DNA from: a virus
Length of the DNA stretch: 58,654 nucleotides
Reading direction: 5' to 3' (one strand)
Virus record (IMG/VR): IMGVR_UViG_3300043775_001123
Coordinates: 1-58,654 of that record
The position numbers and the translations under genes are program-made. Every line of letters begins with the position of its first letter. Position 1 is the stretch's first letter. Below are positions 15,334 through 22,548 of the stretch, piece after piece. The notes under the pieces were generated by a model that was not told the DNA's origin, searched no databases, and worked only from the letters and a program-made list of their open reading frames with translations.

Positions 15334-15505
15334 ACTCTTTAATTTTAAAGTTAAACAATTGCTTTCTTACTTCAATCCAATACTCAAACCTATCTAAAGG
15401 TCCTCTTGATTCAATGTTTTCAACTATAACTTCATTAGCTAATAATGTAGCTGCATAAACACCAATCTCGTTTATTAATTGATTTACTTTTTCTGTTTCT
15501 GTCAT
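15311..15505 (-). CDS. Hypothetical protein, 64 aa
   Basis: Unrecognised; helical start (MTETEKVNQLINEIGVYAA) and basic end. Its ATG overlaps the stop of the HTH gene upstream by 4 nt, so the pair is translationally coupled. Confidence 0.55.
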   Translation of the reverse strand: MTETEKVNQLINEIGVYAATLLANEVIVENIESRGPLDRFEYWIEVRKQLFNFKIKEYERISKR

Positions 15506-15690
15506 AATACTTCTATTTTTATTTTCTTATTAATGTTATCACATATCTCTTGTAGCTTATTGAAACTAATGTCGCATTGATAGTTTACCCAATGATTAAT
15601 TGAACTATAACTTTGCCTGCTCTTTAAGGCGAATTCCTTTTGATTTAAGCCACTATCTTCTATTAATTCTATAAGTATATCGTTTAACAT
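15502..15690 (-). CDS. XRE/Cro-type helix-turn-helix protein, 62 aa
   Basis: LNQKEFALKSRQSYSSINHW is a classic HTH_XRE recognition segment (residues ~15-34), in a protein barely larger than the domain. Probably a transcriptional regulator or DNA-binding cofactor acting in the early cluster; there is no oligomerisation domain. It overlaps the neighbours at both ends by 4-7 nt. Confidence 0.7.
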   Translation of the reverse strand: MLNDILIELIEDSGLNQKEFALKSRQSYSSINHWVNYQCDISFNKLQEICDNINKKIKIEVL

Positions 15691-16016
15691 TCTTCTATCC
15701 TTACAAGTTCATATCCAGCGTCTGCAATATATTTCTTCCAGTAGTTCTTAGCTTTAAAACCAAAGTGTTCAGACATCTCTGCTACTGATTCAAACTCTAA
15801 AGGATTCCCTTTCTTATCTTGAAGTACATATATCTTTTCAATGTTTCTATTTACAAGGTCTGATGGATCAGGTTCTCCATTATCTATTATATACTGAACT
15901 GATTTAAAATCTTTCTCTGTGAATTGATTGAAAACCTTTCTATTTAATCTGTGCTTATCATATTTTCTTAATATCTCTGCAACTTGTAGTACTGATGGTC
16001 TTTTATTGTTTGTCAT
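15684..16016 (-). CDS. Hypothetical protein with a possible C-terminal HTH, 110 aa
   Basis: Basic N-terminus (MTNNKRPSVLQVAEIL). The C-terminal segment FESVAEMSEHFGFKAKNYWK resembles the short helix-turn-helix repeats attached to phage nucleases, but no nuclease motif is seen. It lies next to the XRE protein, so a joint DNA-binding role is possible; this is inference. Confidence 0.55.
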   Translation of the reverse strand: MTNNKRPSVLQVAEILRKYDKHRLNRKVFNQFTEKDFKSVQYIIDNGEPDPSDLVNRNIEKIYVLQDKKGNPLEFESVAEMSEHFGFKAKNYWKKYIADAGYELVRIEEC

Positions 16017-16019
16017 ATA

Positions 16020-16241
16020 TTATAATTTATCTAAAATTTCTTTATTGTCAACTATTTTGCTCAGTTTACTTACCGAATCTTTATCTCTTAATATGTAAGA
16101 CATTAAGTTTATTTTATCGTATGTAATTTCTTTGCCAAAAGATGTTGAGAGCGAATCTTTTAACACCTTAAACTCATTGTAGTTGAAGTTATTTATAGGT
16201 TCTTTATTTGAAGATACCCATCTGCCGTTAATTATTTCCAT
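16020..16241 (-). CDS. Hypothetical protein, 73 aa
   Basis: Unrecognised. Starts MEIINGRWVSSNKEPI and is helical at the C-terminus. It shares an almost identical leader (TTTAAAAACAAATAAGAT before ATG) with the gene at 16274-16648. Confidence 0.55.
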   Translation of the reverse strand: MEIINGRWVSSNKEPINNFNYNEFKVLKDSLSTSFGKEITYDKINLMSYILRDKDSVSKLSKIVDNKEILDKL

Positions 16242-16273
16242 ATCTTATTTGTTTTTAAATTTATTAAACCATT

Positions 16274-16648
16274 TTAAATGTACTTATGATATAAATTTGC
16301 TATTTTTTGATTAATGCCATAATCAAGTAAAATATAATTCTTACCTTCCATTCCCCAATTTTCAGTGTTATGTAAATCACAGTTACTAAAATCAAACTCA
16401 GGAACTTTTGATTTAATACGTCTTACAAATATATTAGGAATTGTTAATAATTCTGTGTCATATCTTTTTTGACATACTATACCTAGATACATCCATTTTA
16501 ATTCTGCCAATGATGTAATATCTTTATATTTATTCCAAATATATTTTTCATTGAGTCCTTGTAGATAACCTCTTTTGTTTATAGGAATTTTAATGACTAT
16601 GTTTTTTAAAACAATTACTAATCTTGTTGAGTATTTTAATGAAATCAT
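16274..16648 (-). CDS. Small protein with kinase-like catalytic and DFG-like motifs, 124 aa
   Basis: Contains IPINKRGYLQGLNEKYIW, then CDLHNTENWG and, a few residues on, YILLDYG. The DLHN....N plus LLDYG order resembles the catalytic loop (HxDLxxxN) and metal-binding DFG of protein and aminoglycoside kinases. N-lobe elements are largely missing at this length, although VIKIP could be the beta3 Lys strand. I recognise the overall pattern as a widespread phage protein without an assigned function. A reduced kinase fold is inference. Confidence 0.5.
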   Translation of the reverse strand: MISLKYSTRLVIVLKNIVIKIPINKRGYLQGLNEKYIWNKYKDITSLAELKWMYLGIVCQKRYDTELLTIPNIFVRRIKSKVPEFDFSNCDLHNTENWGMEGKNYILLDYGINQKIANLYHKYI

Positions 16649-16652
16649 AATC

Positions 16653-16757
16653 TTATTTGTTTTTAAATATTAATATTACTCCTAATAAAACCATAAGGGC
16701 TTTGCCAAACAAAACCCCTATTGCAATTATAAAATATTTTATTAACCTCATAAGCAT
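16653..16757 (-). CDS. 34-residue membrane microprotein
   Basis: MLMRLIKYFIIAIGVLFG continues into a second hydrophobic stretch (ALMVLLGVILIF) and ends KNK. Almost entirely hydrophobic, so an inner-membrane peptide is likely. It fits exactly between the neighbours (2-nt gap to the upstream gene). Confidence 0.45.
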   Translation of the reverse strand: MLMRLIKYFIIAIGVLFGKALMVLLGVILIFKNK

Positions 16758-16758
16758 T

Positions 16759-16935
16759 TTAATTTAAAGTTTCTAATATATCTACATTGTGTATAACACT
16801 TGCTTGTAAGTCTAGACTTGGTAGATCGAATGCTATAAGGTTATTCCAGGAGTTACTCTTAGGATTGAATACTATTAACTCAAAGCCTTCTTCTACCTCA
16901 CTAACAATTATTAATTCTTTGTGTACTCTATCCAT
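16759..16935 (-). CDS. Hypothetical acidic protein, 58 aa
   Basis: Starts MDRVHKELIIVSEVEEG. The ATG at 16935 overlaps the upstream stop by 8 nt and is preferred to one 9 nt earlier. Beta-rich and acidic. Function unknown. Confidence 0.5.
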   Translation of the reverse strand: MDRVHKELIIVSEVEEGFELIVFNPKSNSWNNLIAFDLPSLDLQASVIHNVDILETLN

Positions 16936-17134
16936 ACAATTCATTTACTATTAAACTATTTATCTCATCTATATCTACCTCTGATAGTATTGGTGTTATA
17001 TCTACACCTTCGTATGTGATGTAGTGTATCTCAACATCAGGATATTCAGGTGGATTTTCTCTTGTTGCTGTGTAGTACTCACCAATTTCTTCGTAGTCTA
17101 CCTCTATTACTTGTCCTCTATAAAGTATCCTCAT
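16928..17134 (-). CDS. Hypothetical acidic beta-rich protein, 68 aa
   Basis: Starts MRILYRGQVIEVDYEE, then YTATRENPPEYPD and a strongly acidic end (DITPILSEVDIDEINS). Unrecognised. Part of a run of small acidic proteins between 16.7 and 22.7 kb. Confidence 0.55.
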   Translation of the reverse strand: MRILYRGQVIEVDYEEIGEYYTATRENPPEYPDVEIHYITYEGVDITPILSEVDIDEINSLIVNELYG

Positions 17135-17333
17135 AATATTCTTTTTTAAATTCTAATAATAACTGATTCATATCAGAAAGCCTTAGTGTATTATAGTTTA
17201 AATCACACCACTCTGCAAATTTAATTGCAAATATATCATTTTCTTTTTCTTGATGCTCAACACCTTTTATAAAACCATAACTACCATTCGTGTATTCATA
17301 GTCTTGTGCCAAGTCTTTTACTTGTTGTCTCAT
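17118..17333 (-). CDS. Hypothetical protein, 71 aa
   Basis: Unrecognised; the segment FAIKFAEWCDLNYNTLRLSD is helical, and I recognise the AIKFAEWC pattern from small phage proteins. It overlaps the gene upstream by 38 nt, unusually long for this cluster, and has no later start that would reduce it. Confidence 0.55.
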   Translation of the reverse strand: MRQQVKDLAQDYEYTNGSYGFIKGVEHQEKENDIFAIKFAEWCDLNYNTLRLSDMNQLLLEFKKEYYEDTL

Positions 17334-17535
17334 AACTCTTAATTTTATTAATTAAATACTTTGTAACATTACTTACACTTTTTTCACTTATACTATCTTC
17401 GCCTGCTTCTTCTAATAGCTCAAAGATAAAATCATTACCACTAATTAAGTCAGTAGTTATTAAGTGTTCTAACAATGCTTCGTCACCTTCAGACACATTG
17501 TATAACCAAGATTGGTATGCTGTTGGTCTTTCCAT
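17296..17535 (-). CDS. Hypothetical acidic helical protein, 79 aa
   Basis: Starts MERPTAYQSWLYNVSEGDEA; acidic helices (FIFELLEEAGEDSISE), basic C-terminus. Unrecognised. The last ~38 nt overlap the next gene. Confidence 0.55.
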   Translation of the reverse strand: MERPTAYQSWLYNVSEGDEALLEHLITTDLISGNDFIFELLEEAGEDSISEKSVSNVTKYLINKIKSYETTSKRLGTRL

Positions 17536-17537
17536 AG

Positions 17538-17978
17538 TTATTTATTTTCGTTATACCATTTAATAAATTCTACACAATCGTTATATGCTTTGTCTATTTT
17601 TGGTATGCTGTCTGTTATATTGTAGTACATCTCCATACTATCTAATTCTAAACATATATTAAGTATTTTTTCTACTACTTCCATTAACCAATTCCAATCT
17701 ATGTGATAGTGAGTGTCTTGTATTGTTCTAATATTGTTCTCTGAATACTCAACATTTAAAACGCCATTCATTTCGTAAGTTTCATAACCTAAAAACTCAG
17801 CTATTAGCTTATTATTTTCTTCAATAGCAGATAGAATACCTATACTTGCTTTTGCTCTATCTATCGTGTTGTAGTCTTGGCTCTCTGTTACTTCTCCATT
17901 ATCTTCTGTAACTCTTACAAAGAAATGATTTCCTTCTTGTATTATTTCTTTATTGTCTTGTTTGAATACTAATTTCAT
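17538..17978 (-). CDS. Hypothetical acidic protein, 146 aa
   Basis: The N-terminal half is a small beta domain (MKLVFKQDNKEIIQEG, FFVRVTEDNGEVTES). The centre has the HYHIDWNWLMEVVEKI motif and the end is helical. I recognise HIDWNWLMEVVEKI as a pattern in phage proteins but know no function. Net acidic; 2 nt from both neighbours. Confidence 0.6.
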   Translation of the reverse strand: MKLVFKQDNKEIIQEGNHFFVRVTEDNGEVTESQDYNTIDRAKASIGILSAIEENNKLIAEFLGYETYEMNGVLNVEYSENNIRTIQDTHYHIDWNWLMEVVEKILNICLELDSMEMYYNITDSIPKIDKAYNDCVEFIKWYNENK

Positions 17979-17980
17979 AA

Positions 17981-18196
17981 TTAATCAAGTGTTATAAATT
18001 TAACTTTACTTTTTTTATCAGGGTTTAAAGACACTAAATGTATTGGTGCATAACCACAATTCCATTCTATAAAATGCTCTCCTACCCATTTTGCCTTACG
18101 TAGAAACCTACCATATTCTGTATCTACGTAGATGTAATCACCTAAAGTAACTCGTACTCCAGGTGATACTTCTCCGCTTGTTGTGTTAACTGACAT
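17981..18196 (-). CDS. Hypothetical beta-rich protein, 71 aa
   Basis: Starts MSVNTTSGEVSPGVRV, with strands LGDYIYVDTEYGRFLRKA and WVGEHFIEWN. An SH3-like small barrel is plausible. Unrecognised. Confidence 0.5.
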   Translation of the reverse strand: MSVNTTSGEVSPGVRVTLGDYIYVDTEYGRFLRKAKWVGEHFIEWNCGYAPIHLVSLNPDKKSKVKFITLD

Positions 18197-18199
18197 AAT

Positions 18200-18559
18200 C
18201 TATAATTCAGCTTCAAATTGACATTCTCCATTCTCTTTAATACAATCCCTAATCTTTACACCTAATGTATAATCAGCATACTCACTTAAATCTGCTCTAC
18301 TAATACCAATAGCATCTAAATCTTTATCTTGGTATCCATCAACCTTCTCAAAGAAGTCAATTATAATTTGTAATTTATCACCTAAGTTTCCCTCTATATT
18401 CCTTAACTCTTCTTCAACACCTTCTAAATCATCTTCTGTGTAGTAATATTCTACATAAGATGGTTCATTGTGTGATACTCCAAATCTGTCTGCTGCAATT
18501 GATGATTGTACTGCAAACCAAAATTTACCTTCGATCATTCCTGTAAAATAGCGCCCCAT
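18200..18559 (-). CDS. Conserved acidic phage protein, 119 aa
   Basis: Starts MGRYFTGMIEGKFWFAVQSS, continues with ADRFGV and an acidic YYTEDDLEGVEEEL segment, and ends CIKENGECQFEAEL. The MGRYF.G.IEGKF.F.VQSS start and the GEC.FEAEL end are typical of a small protein family found in many phages without a known function. It is strongly acidic, so a DNA-mimic or inhibitor role is possible, but that is inference. Confidence 0.65.
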   Translation of the reverse strand: MGRYFTGMIEGKFWFAVQSSIAADRFGVSHNEPSYVEYYYTEDDLEGVEEELRNIEGNLGDKLQIIIDFFEKVDGYQDKDLDAIGISRADLSEYADYTLGVKIRDCIKENGECQFEAEL

Positions 18560-18561
18560 AA

Positions 18562-19119
18562 CTAATTATATTTAAAATTTATAATTCCTTCTTTTGTTAA
18601 TTGTTCTTTGATTTGTTCTATGCTGTCGTAAGCATTTTCATTATCTTCCGATATGTTGTATATATACACACTCTCTTCGTCTATGTATTCCCAAGAGTAA
18701 AGAGGTTTGCCTATTAATGTTTCAATTACAATCTCTCCGTTTATAAATCTTGATATTGTACAAAACTCAATGTCTCTCTCTTCTATTGGTAAAGATAAAA
18801 CGTGTGATACAAATTCATCATAATGTTTTTTATCTGTCAATGTACCGCATTGCGTTGCCACAGAGTCATATTGTTTAATTCTATAAGCACCATAAGGATT
18901 ATTAAGTTCATTTTCTTCTCTTACTACATTATCAACTGCAAAATCTTTGCTTTCATCTTTCTTAATCATCTTGCCTTCCTCATCTCTCTTGATGATAAAA
19001 GAATAATGATAACCACAACTATTGCAATTAGTATATTGCTCTCCTGTTTTGTAATAATAATCACTAAATGCCTCTTGCTCACAATTAGGACATTCTATGT
19101 AGTCAATTACACTTCCCAT
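18562..19119 (-). CDS. Zinc-ribbon protein, 185 aa
   Basis: The N-terminal ribbon has CPNC and, ~20 residues later, CNSC, followed by an unidentified C-terminal domain with NPYGAYRIKQYDSVATQCG and a beta-hairpin IETLIGKPLYSWEY. The ribbon suggests nucleic-acid or protein binding. It lies 2 nt from both neighbours. Confidence 0.6.
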   Translation of the reverse strand: MGSVIDYIECPNCEQEAFSDYYYKTGEQYTNCNSCGYHYSFIIKRDEEGKMIKKDESKDFAVDNVVREENELNNPYGAYRIKQYDSVATQCGTLTDKKHYDEFVSHVLSLPIEERDIEFCTISRFINGEIVIETLIGKPLYSWEYIDEESVYIYNISEDNENAYDSIEQIKEQLTKEGIINFKYN

Positions 19120-19121
19120 AA

Positions 19122-19697
19122 CTAATAATTTCTTAATTGATTAATAATTTCTTGTAACTCTTGAATAGAAGGCTCTCTTGTGTCCTCTGACCCATCAATC
19201 TTTTTTAAGTATGGTTTAATATCATATTGATTATGATTACCATAGTTATCTATTACACTCTGTATCTTTACAATTTCTATATCTTCTTTTGATAAGGCAT
19301 CTAACATTTTAAAGTCATCTCCATACATTCTATTAAAGATATCACTACACTCTATTTGTTTAGATAATTCAACCAATATTTCATCATTTGAAATTCTAAG
19401 TCCTTCCGCTAATGATTTAAGACCACTATTCTTTAATGATTCAATTAATTTATCAAGATCATCTACTTTTATTCCTGAGAATTCAGTATTTAATCGTTCA
19501 TTAATATCCCAATCGTCAACTATAATAAAACCTTTATGCCTTGATTCATATAAGTTTGCATAGAAATTTATAGTTTGTTTTAGACTTCCTTTTTGTATGT
19601 CAAAACTACCGTGCAATGAAAAACTGAATCCAGATTTAAGATTAGATGATTTAATTTCTTGGTTTTTGTTTTCGAATTGTTTTAAAATTGATTCCAT
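19122..19697 (-). CDS. Hypothetical protein, 191 aa
   Basis: Unrecognised. Coiled-coil-like start (ILKQFENKNQEIKSSN), a beta region (SGFSFSLHGSFDI), then acidic helices. The upstream intergenic space is 12 nt. Confidence 0.55.
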   Translation of the reverse strand: MESILKQFENKNQEIKSSNLKSGFSFSLHGSFDIQKGSLKQTINFYANLYESRHKGFIIVDDWDINERLNTEFSGIKVDDLDKLIESLKNSGLKSLAEGLRISNDEILVELSKQIECSDIFNRMYGDDFKMLDALSKEDIEIVKIQSVIDNYGNHNQYDIKPYLKKIDGSEDTREPSIQELQEIINQLRNY

Positions 19698-19709
19698 AAT
19701 AATTGATTT

Positions 19710-19865
19710 TTAATTGTTTAAAGTTTTTATAAATATTTCTGTATTCTCTTCAAATGTTGACAAGTTCTGATAATGCTCTTCAAAGCACATCAATTCATAG
19801 TCCGAATAGTCTGAATCGTTTAACATATTGTTTACCCAATCCTCAAAGTAATAAATCTCTTCCAT
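19710..19865 (-). CDS. Acidic microprotein, 51 aa
   Basis: Starts MEEIYYFEDWVNNML, rich in Asp/Glu/Tyr (DSDYSDYELMCFEEHY). Overall very acidic and aromatic, like other short proteins in this part of the cluster. A copy of the 13-mer repeat (19868-19880) abuts its start codon. Confidence 0.5.
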   Translation of the reverse strand: MEEIYYFEDWVNNMLNDSDYSDYELMCFEEHYQNLSTFEENTEIFIKTLNN

Positions 19866-19879
19866 AATGTTGAGTGCGA

Positions 19880-20671
19880 TTAATTTATTTCTTTCTGTGT
19901 TAGTTTTTCAAATAAATCTTTTAATTCATCAACATTGTTTAATTCCATATAATAATCTATGTCATCCCAAGTTGATTCGTCTTCTGGATCTAGTCCGTAA
20001 ACGTCACAGATATATTCATACATATTCCATTCATCTAAATAATCTACACTTGTATTATTTGTGGTTATATGGTCATCAAACAATCCATTAATAGAAGTGT
20101 TATACACTTTCTCATTCCCATAATACTTGAAGTCATTGTATTGTTTGTAAGAATCATTTGAATACCAATTCCCATCTGTCCACTTACCTAATTCTTCATT
20201 AATGATTGTATATTTGTCGTCTGAATCTAAAAACAATAACTTACTATAACCTATGTATTCCGATATAAAATACTTTGTCATATCACAAGATAAGAAGTTG
20301 TGTTTGAATCTCTTTAACATATCATTAAACTCGTATGTATCTGAAAACTTTTGGTTTCCTAAACCTTTAATGACTCCATTGTGAACAAAACCTAACTTAT
20401 CATTAACTAAGAATGGGTGTAAATTATGTTCTCCTTTGTATCCGCTTGTAGCTATACGGAAGTGCAATACAATGTTACCTACCTCTTTATCATCTCTTAA
20501 TTCATTATACTTACTTATATACTCATCGTAATCATAAGTCTTGAATACATTTAAACCTAACTTGTTATTCCATAGTATTCCAGCTCCCATATCATTGTTA
20601 TCCCAAGAGTTTTTGATATGAGATTTAGGCAATCTACCTGCTTTTTTAGTATTTAATATTGCTATACACAT
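19880..20671 (-). CDS. Class II glutamine amidotransferase-like protein, 263 aa
   Basis: Starts MCIAILN, so Met removal exposes Cys2, the nucleophile of Ntn-type (class II) glutamine amidotransferases. The other family landmarks follow in order: NNDMGAGI (25-32), HFRIATSG (70-77, including the glutamine-binding Arg), HPF (85-87) and FVHNGVI (95-101, oxyanion Asn-Gly). It should hydrolyse glutamine to release ammonia for a partner enzyme. The C-terminal ~100 residues are acidic and Tyr/Asp-rich. It lies 30 nt downstream of the amidoligase gene, which makes that enzyme the natural partner. Confidence 0.85.
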   Translation of the reverse strand: MCIAILNTKKAGRLPKSHIKNSWDNNDMGAGILWNNKLGLNVFKTYDYDEYISKYNELRDDKEVGNIVLHFRIATSGYKGEHNLHPFLVNDKLGFVHNGVIKGLGNQKFSDTYEFNDMLKRFKHNFLSCDMTKYFISEYIGYSKLLFLDSDDKYTIINEELGKWTDGNWYSNDSYKQYNDFKYYGNEKVYNTSINGLFDDHITTNNTSVDYLDEWNMYEYICDVYGLDPEDESTWDDIDYYMELNNVDELKDLFEKLTQKEIN

Positions 20672-20701
20672 AATGTTTAATTTTTAAATTATTTATATTA
20701 A

Positions 20702-21895
20702 TTATTTTTTAATTTCTATTCCTTCAAACTTATTTGTAAACTTTACAAATCTTTCTTTAAGTTCTGCTAACTTTTCATTTGAATATGTTTGCTTTAATAG
20801 TTTTGTAAACTTAGTATCTACATTGTAGTATGCTCGTATTACATCATCAGTAGGGTTTTGAAGCATCATCATAAGAAGTTTACTTCTCCACTTTAATGTC
20901 TTCACATTAGGTACTGCACTGATTATTCTAAACTCGACACGATTACTATGTATCTTGATGGCTTGATATTTCTCGTTATCATTCTTCAAGTCTTCATTAC
21001 TCTTACCTTTTGCATAGTTTCTATCTACTCTACCATAATATAAGGCATAGAACAATGGAGTATATCCTTTTATTTTATCGAATAGTTGTTCTCCAGTTAA
21101 TCCATCTTCTGATAGGTGTATGTGACCACCGCAAGACGTGGAATATTTAGCGTTTATATGTTCAACTAAAGTATTATTACTTTCGATATGCTCGAAGATT
21201 TTATCTATATTAAACTCAAATGTAGGGCTTATCAATTCATATCCAGACTCATCATCCAAACTACCATCTTTTTCTTTTCTCCATAGATCATCTGTTGAAT
21301 CCTCGAAATCATCTATATCAATAGAGTTTCTAACACATCTATCTTCCTTCTCTATCTCATAACCTATCTTGTACTTACTCTTTCCGTCAAAGTCTAATGA
21401 TTGATAGCCTCCATTGTGATACCCTCTTACGTATGATTCTTCTGGATAAGAATAGTAACAACCTTCTTCTTCGTGATAGTATACATTATCTCTATAATCA
21501 TATTCATCTGTATCCTTAACATACACTATATCATTTCTAACTAATGCATCATCATCATAATAATCTCCTTCAAAATAAACATAACTGCTTTTATTTATAT
21601 ACACATTGCTATAATAACATTCATCTCTGCCTTCAAAAACTCTTGATGTGTCATCTGTATGAACATACTCGTCTATTCCTTCACAATAAAACGAATCACC
21701 AATGTCTATAACATCGCCATCGTAAGTCATAACATACGCATCGTTAGAGTATAATAGAGAGTCACTTCTAAAGTAATTATCTAACTCTATATCATCAATA
21801 GATACAATACCATTCTTTATGCTTTCTATTGCATTCTTAACATCTAATTTTGCAGTCAATACTTCGTAAAGTATTTTTAATTCTGATAGTTTCAT
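20702..21895 (-). CDS. Putative amidoligase with an N-terminal Tyr/Asp-repeat region, 397 aa
   Basis: The C-terminal half matches the glutamine-synthetase-fold amidoligase family: GYEIE (178-182), DGS (210-212), GYELISP (218-224), CGGHIHLS (255-262) and VEFRI (320-324), the Glu/His/Arg residues for metal, ATP and substrate. These enzymes form an amide bond from a carboxylate and an amine with ATP. Residues ~45-165 are a repetitive Tyr/Asp/Glu-rich region (DECYYSNVYI, GDYYDDDALV, DTDEYDYRDNVYYHEEE), probably small beta repeats. Amidoligases of this family are known to pair with class II amidotransferases. Substrate unknown. Confidence 0.82.
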   Translation of the reverse strand: MKLSELKILYEVLTAKLDVKNAIESIKNGIVSIDDIELDNYFRSDSLLYSNDAYVMTYDGDVIDIGDSFYCEGIDEYVHTDDTSRVFEGRDECYYSNVYINKSSYVYFEGDYYDDDALVRNDIVYVKDTDEYDYRDNVYYHEEEGCYYSYPEESYVRGYHNGGYQSLDFDGKSKYKIGYEIEKEDRCVRNSIDIDDFEDSTDDLWRKEKDGSLDDESGYELISPTFEFNIDKIFEHIESNNTLVEHINAKYSTSCGGHIHLSEDGLTGEQLFDKIKGYTPLFYALYYGRVDRNYAKGKSNEDLKNDNEKYQAIKIHSNRVEFRIISAVPNVKTLKWRSKLLMMMLQNPTDDVIRAYYNVDTKFTKLLKQTYSNEKLAELKERFVKFTNKFEGIEIKK

Positions 21896-21930
21896 AATAA
21901 ATAAGTTTTAAATTGTTGATTGCGATAAAA

Positions 21931-22008
21931 TTAGTTTCTTAATACAAGTGCAGCATTCTTTGCACCCTCTATTAACTCGTTATACAATATGTTTAAAATT
22001 GTTCTCAT
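21931..22008 (-). CDS. 25-residue microprotein
   Basis: Starts MRTILNILYNELIEGAKNA and continues ALVLRN: one short amphipathic helix. Its ATG overlaps a TGA stop of an open frame upstream (ATGA). Very short, so only tentative. A variant of the 13-mer repeat lies just downstream (21914-21926). Confidence 0.3.
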   Translation of the reverse strand: MRTILNILYNELIEGAKNAALVLRN

Positions 22009-22136
22009 AACTCTATAATTTTTGATGTTTTTAAATATTGTTTGTGGTATTTCTCTTCGTATGGTCCTACATAATCATAAATACCATCACATATAAAGGC
22101 TATCTGATGGTATCTATTGTTTATCTTAGATATAAT
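22005..22136 (-). CDS. Possible 43-residue protein with a non-ATG start
   Basis: Open frame reading SKINNRYHQIAFICDGIYD then YVGPYEEKYHKQYLK, ending TSKIIEL. No ATG is present; an ATT start at 22136 would begin 5 nt after the upstream stop. The sensible amino-acid composition and the coupled ATGA end argue for coding. The start is uncertain. Confidence 0.3.
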   Translation of the reverse strand: MISKINNRYHQIAFICDGIYDYVGPYEEKYHKQYLKTSKIIEL

Positions 22137-22140
22137 TGTC

Positions 22141-22548
22141 TTATTCCTCATCTTCTAATTCATTATATAGTTCCTCAAAGAACTCGTTAATCTCATCTTT
22201 TAATTCATTGAAGTCATTGATTACATATTGTGTCTTTAATAAACTTGCTAACAACTCGCTATTAAGATTTTTAATATCATAACCATATTGACTCGCTATG
22301 TCTATTGATTCACGTAACGATGGATCATTCTCTCTTAAATAATCCATTGCACTTGCGTAGTAAATTACATCTTGTTCAAAACCATTACTATCTTGTATGG
22401 TATTGTAAATACTTTCAAACATATCTATGTCAAAGTCTTCTACTTCTAGGTCATTAACATCTACATAATATGTTACTTCTATTTCGGTATTTAATTCGCT
22501 AAGGAATTTATATACTCTATCTCTATGTTCTTGGGTTAATACTTTCAT
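22141..22548 (-). CDS. Highly acidic hypothetical protein, 135 aa
   Basis: Starts MKVLTQEHRDRVYKFL and ends EELYNELEDEE. Asp/Glu are spread throughout (VDVNDLEVEDFDIDMFES). Its charge and size are like DNA-mimic inhibitors of restriction or nucleoid proteins, but I recognise no family. The start overlaps the upstream stop by 4 nt. Confidence 0.6.
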   Translation of the reverse strand: MKVLTQEHRDRVYKFLSELNTEIEVTYYVDVNDLEVEDFDIDMFESIYNTIQDSNGFEQDVIYYASAMDYLRENDPSLRESIDIASQYGYDIKNLNSELLASLLKTQYVINDFNELKDEINEFFEELYNELEDEE

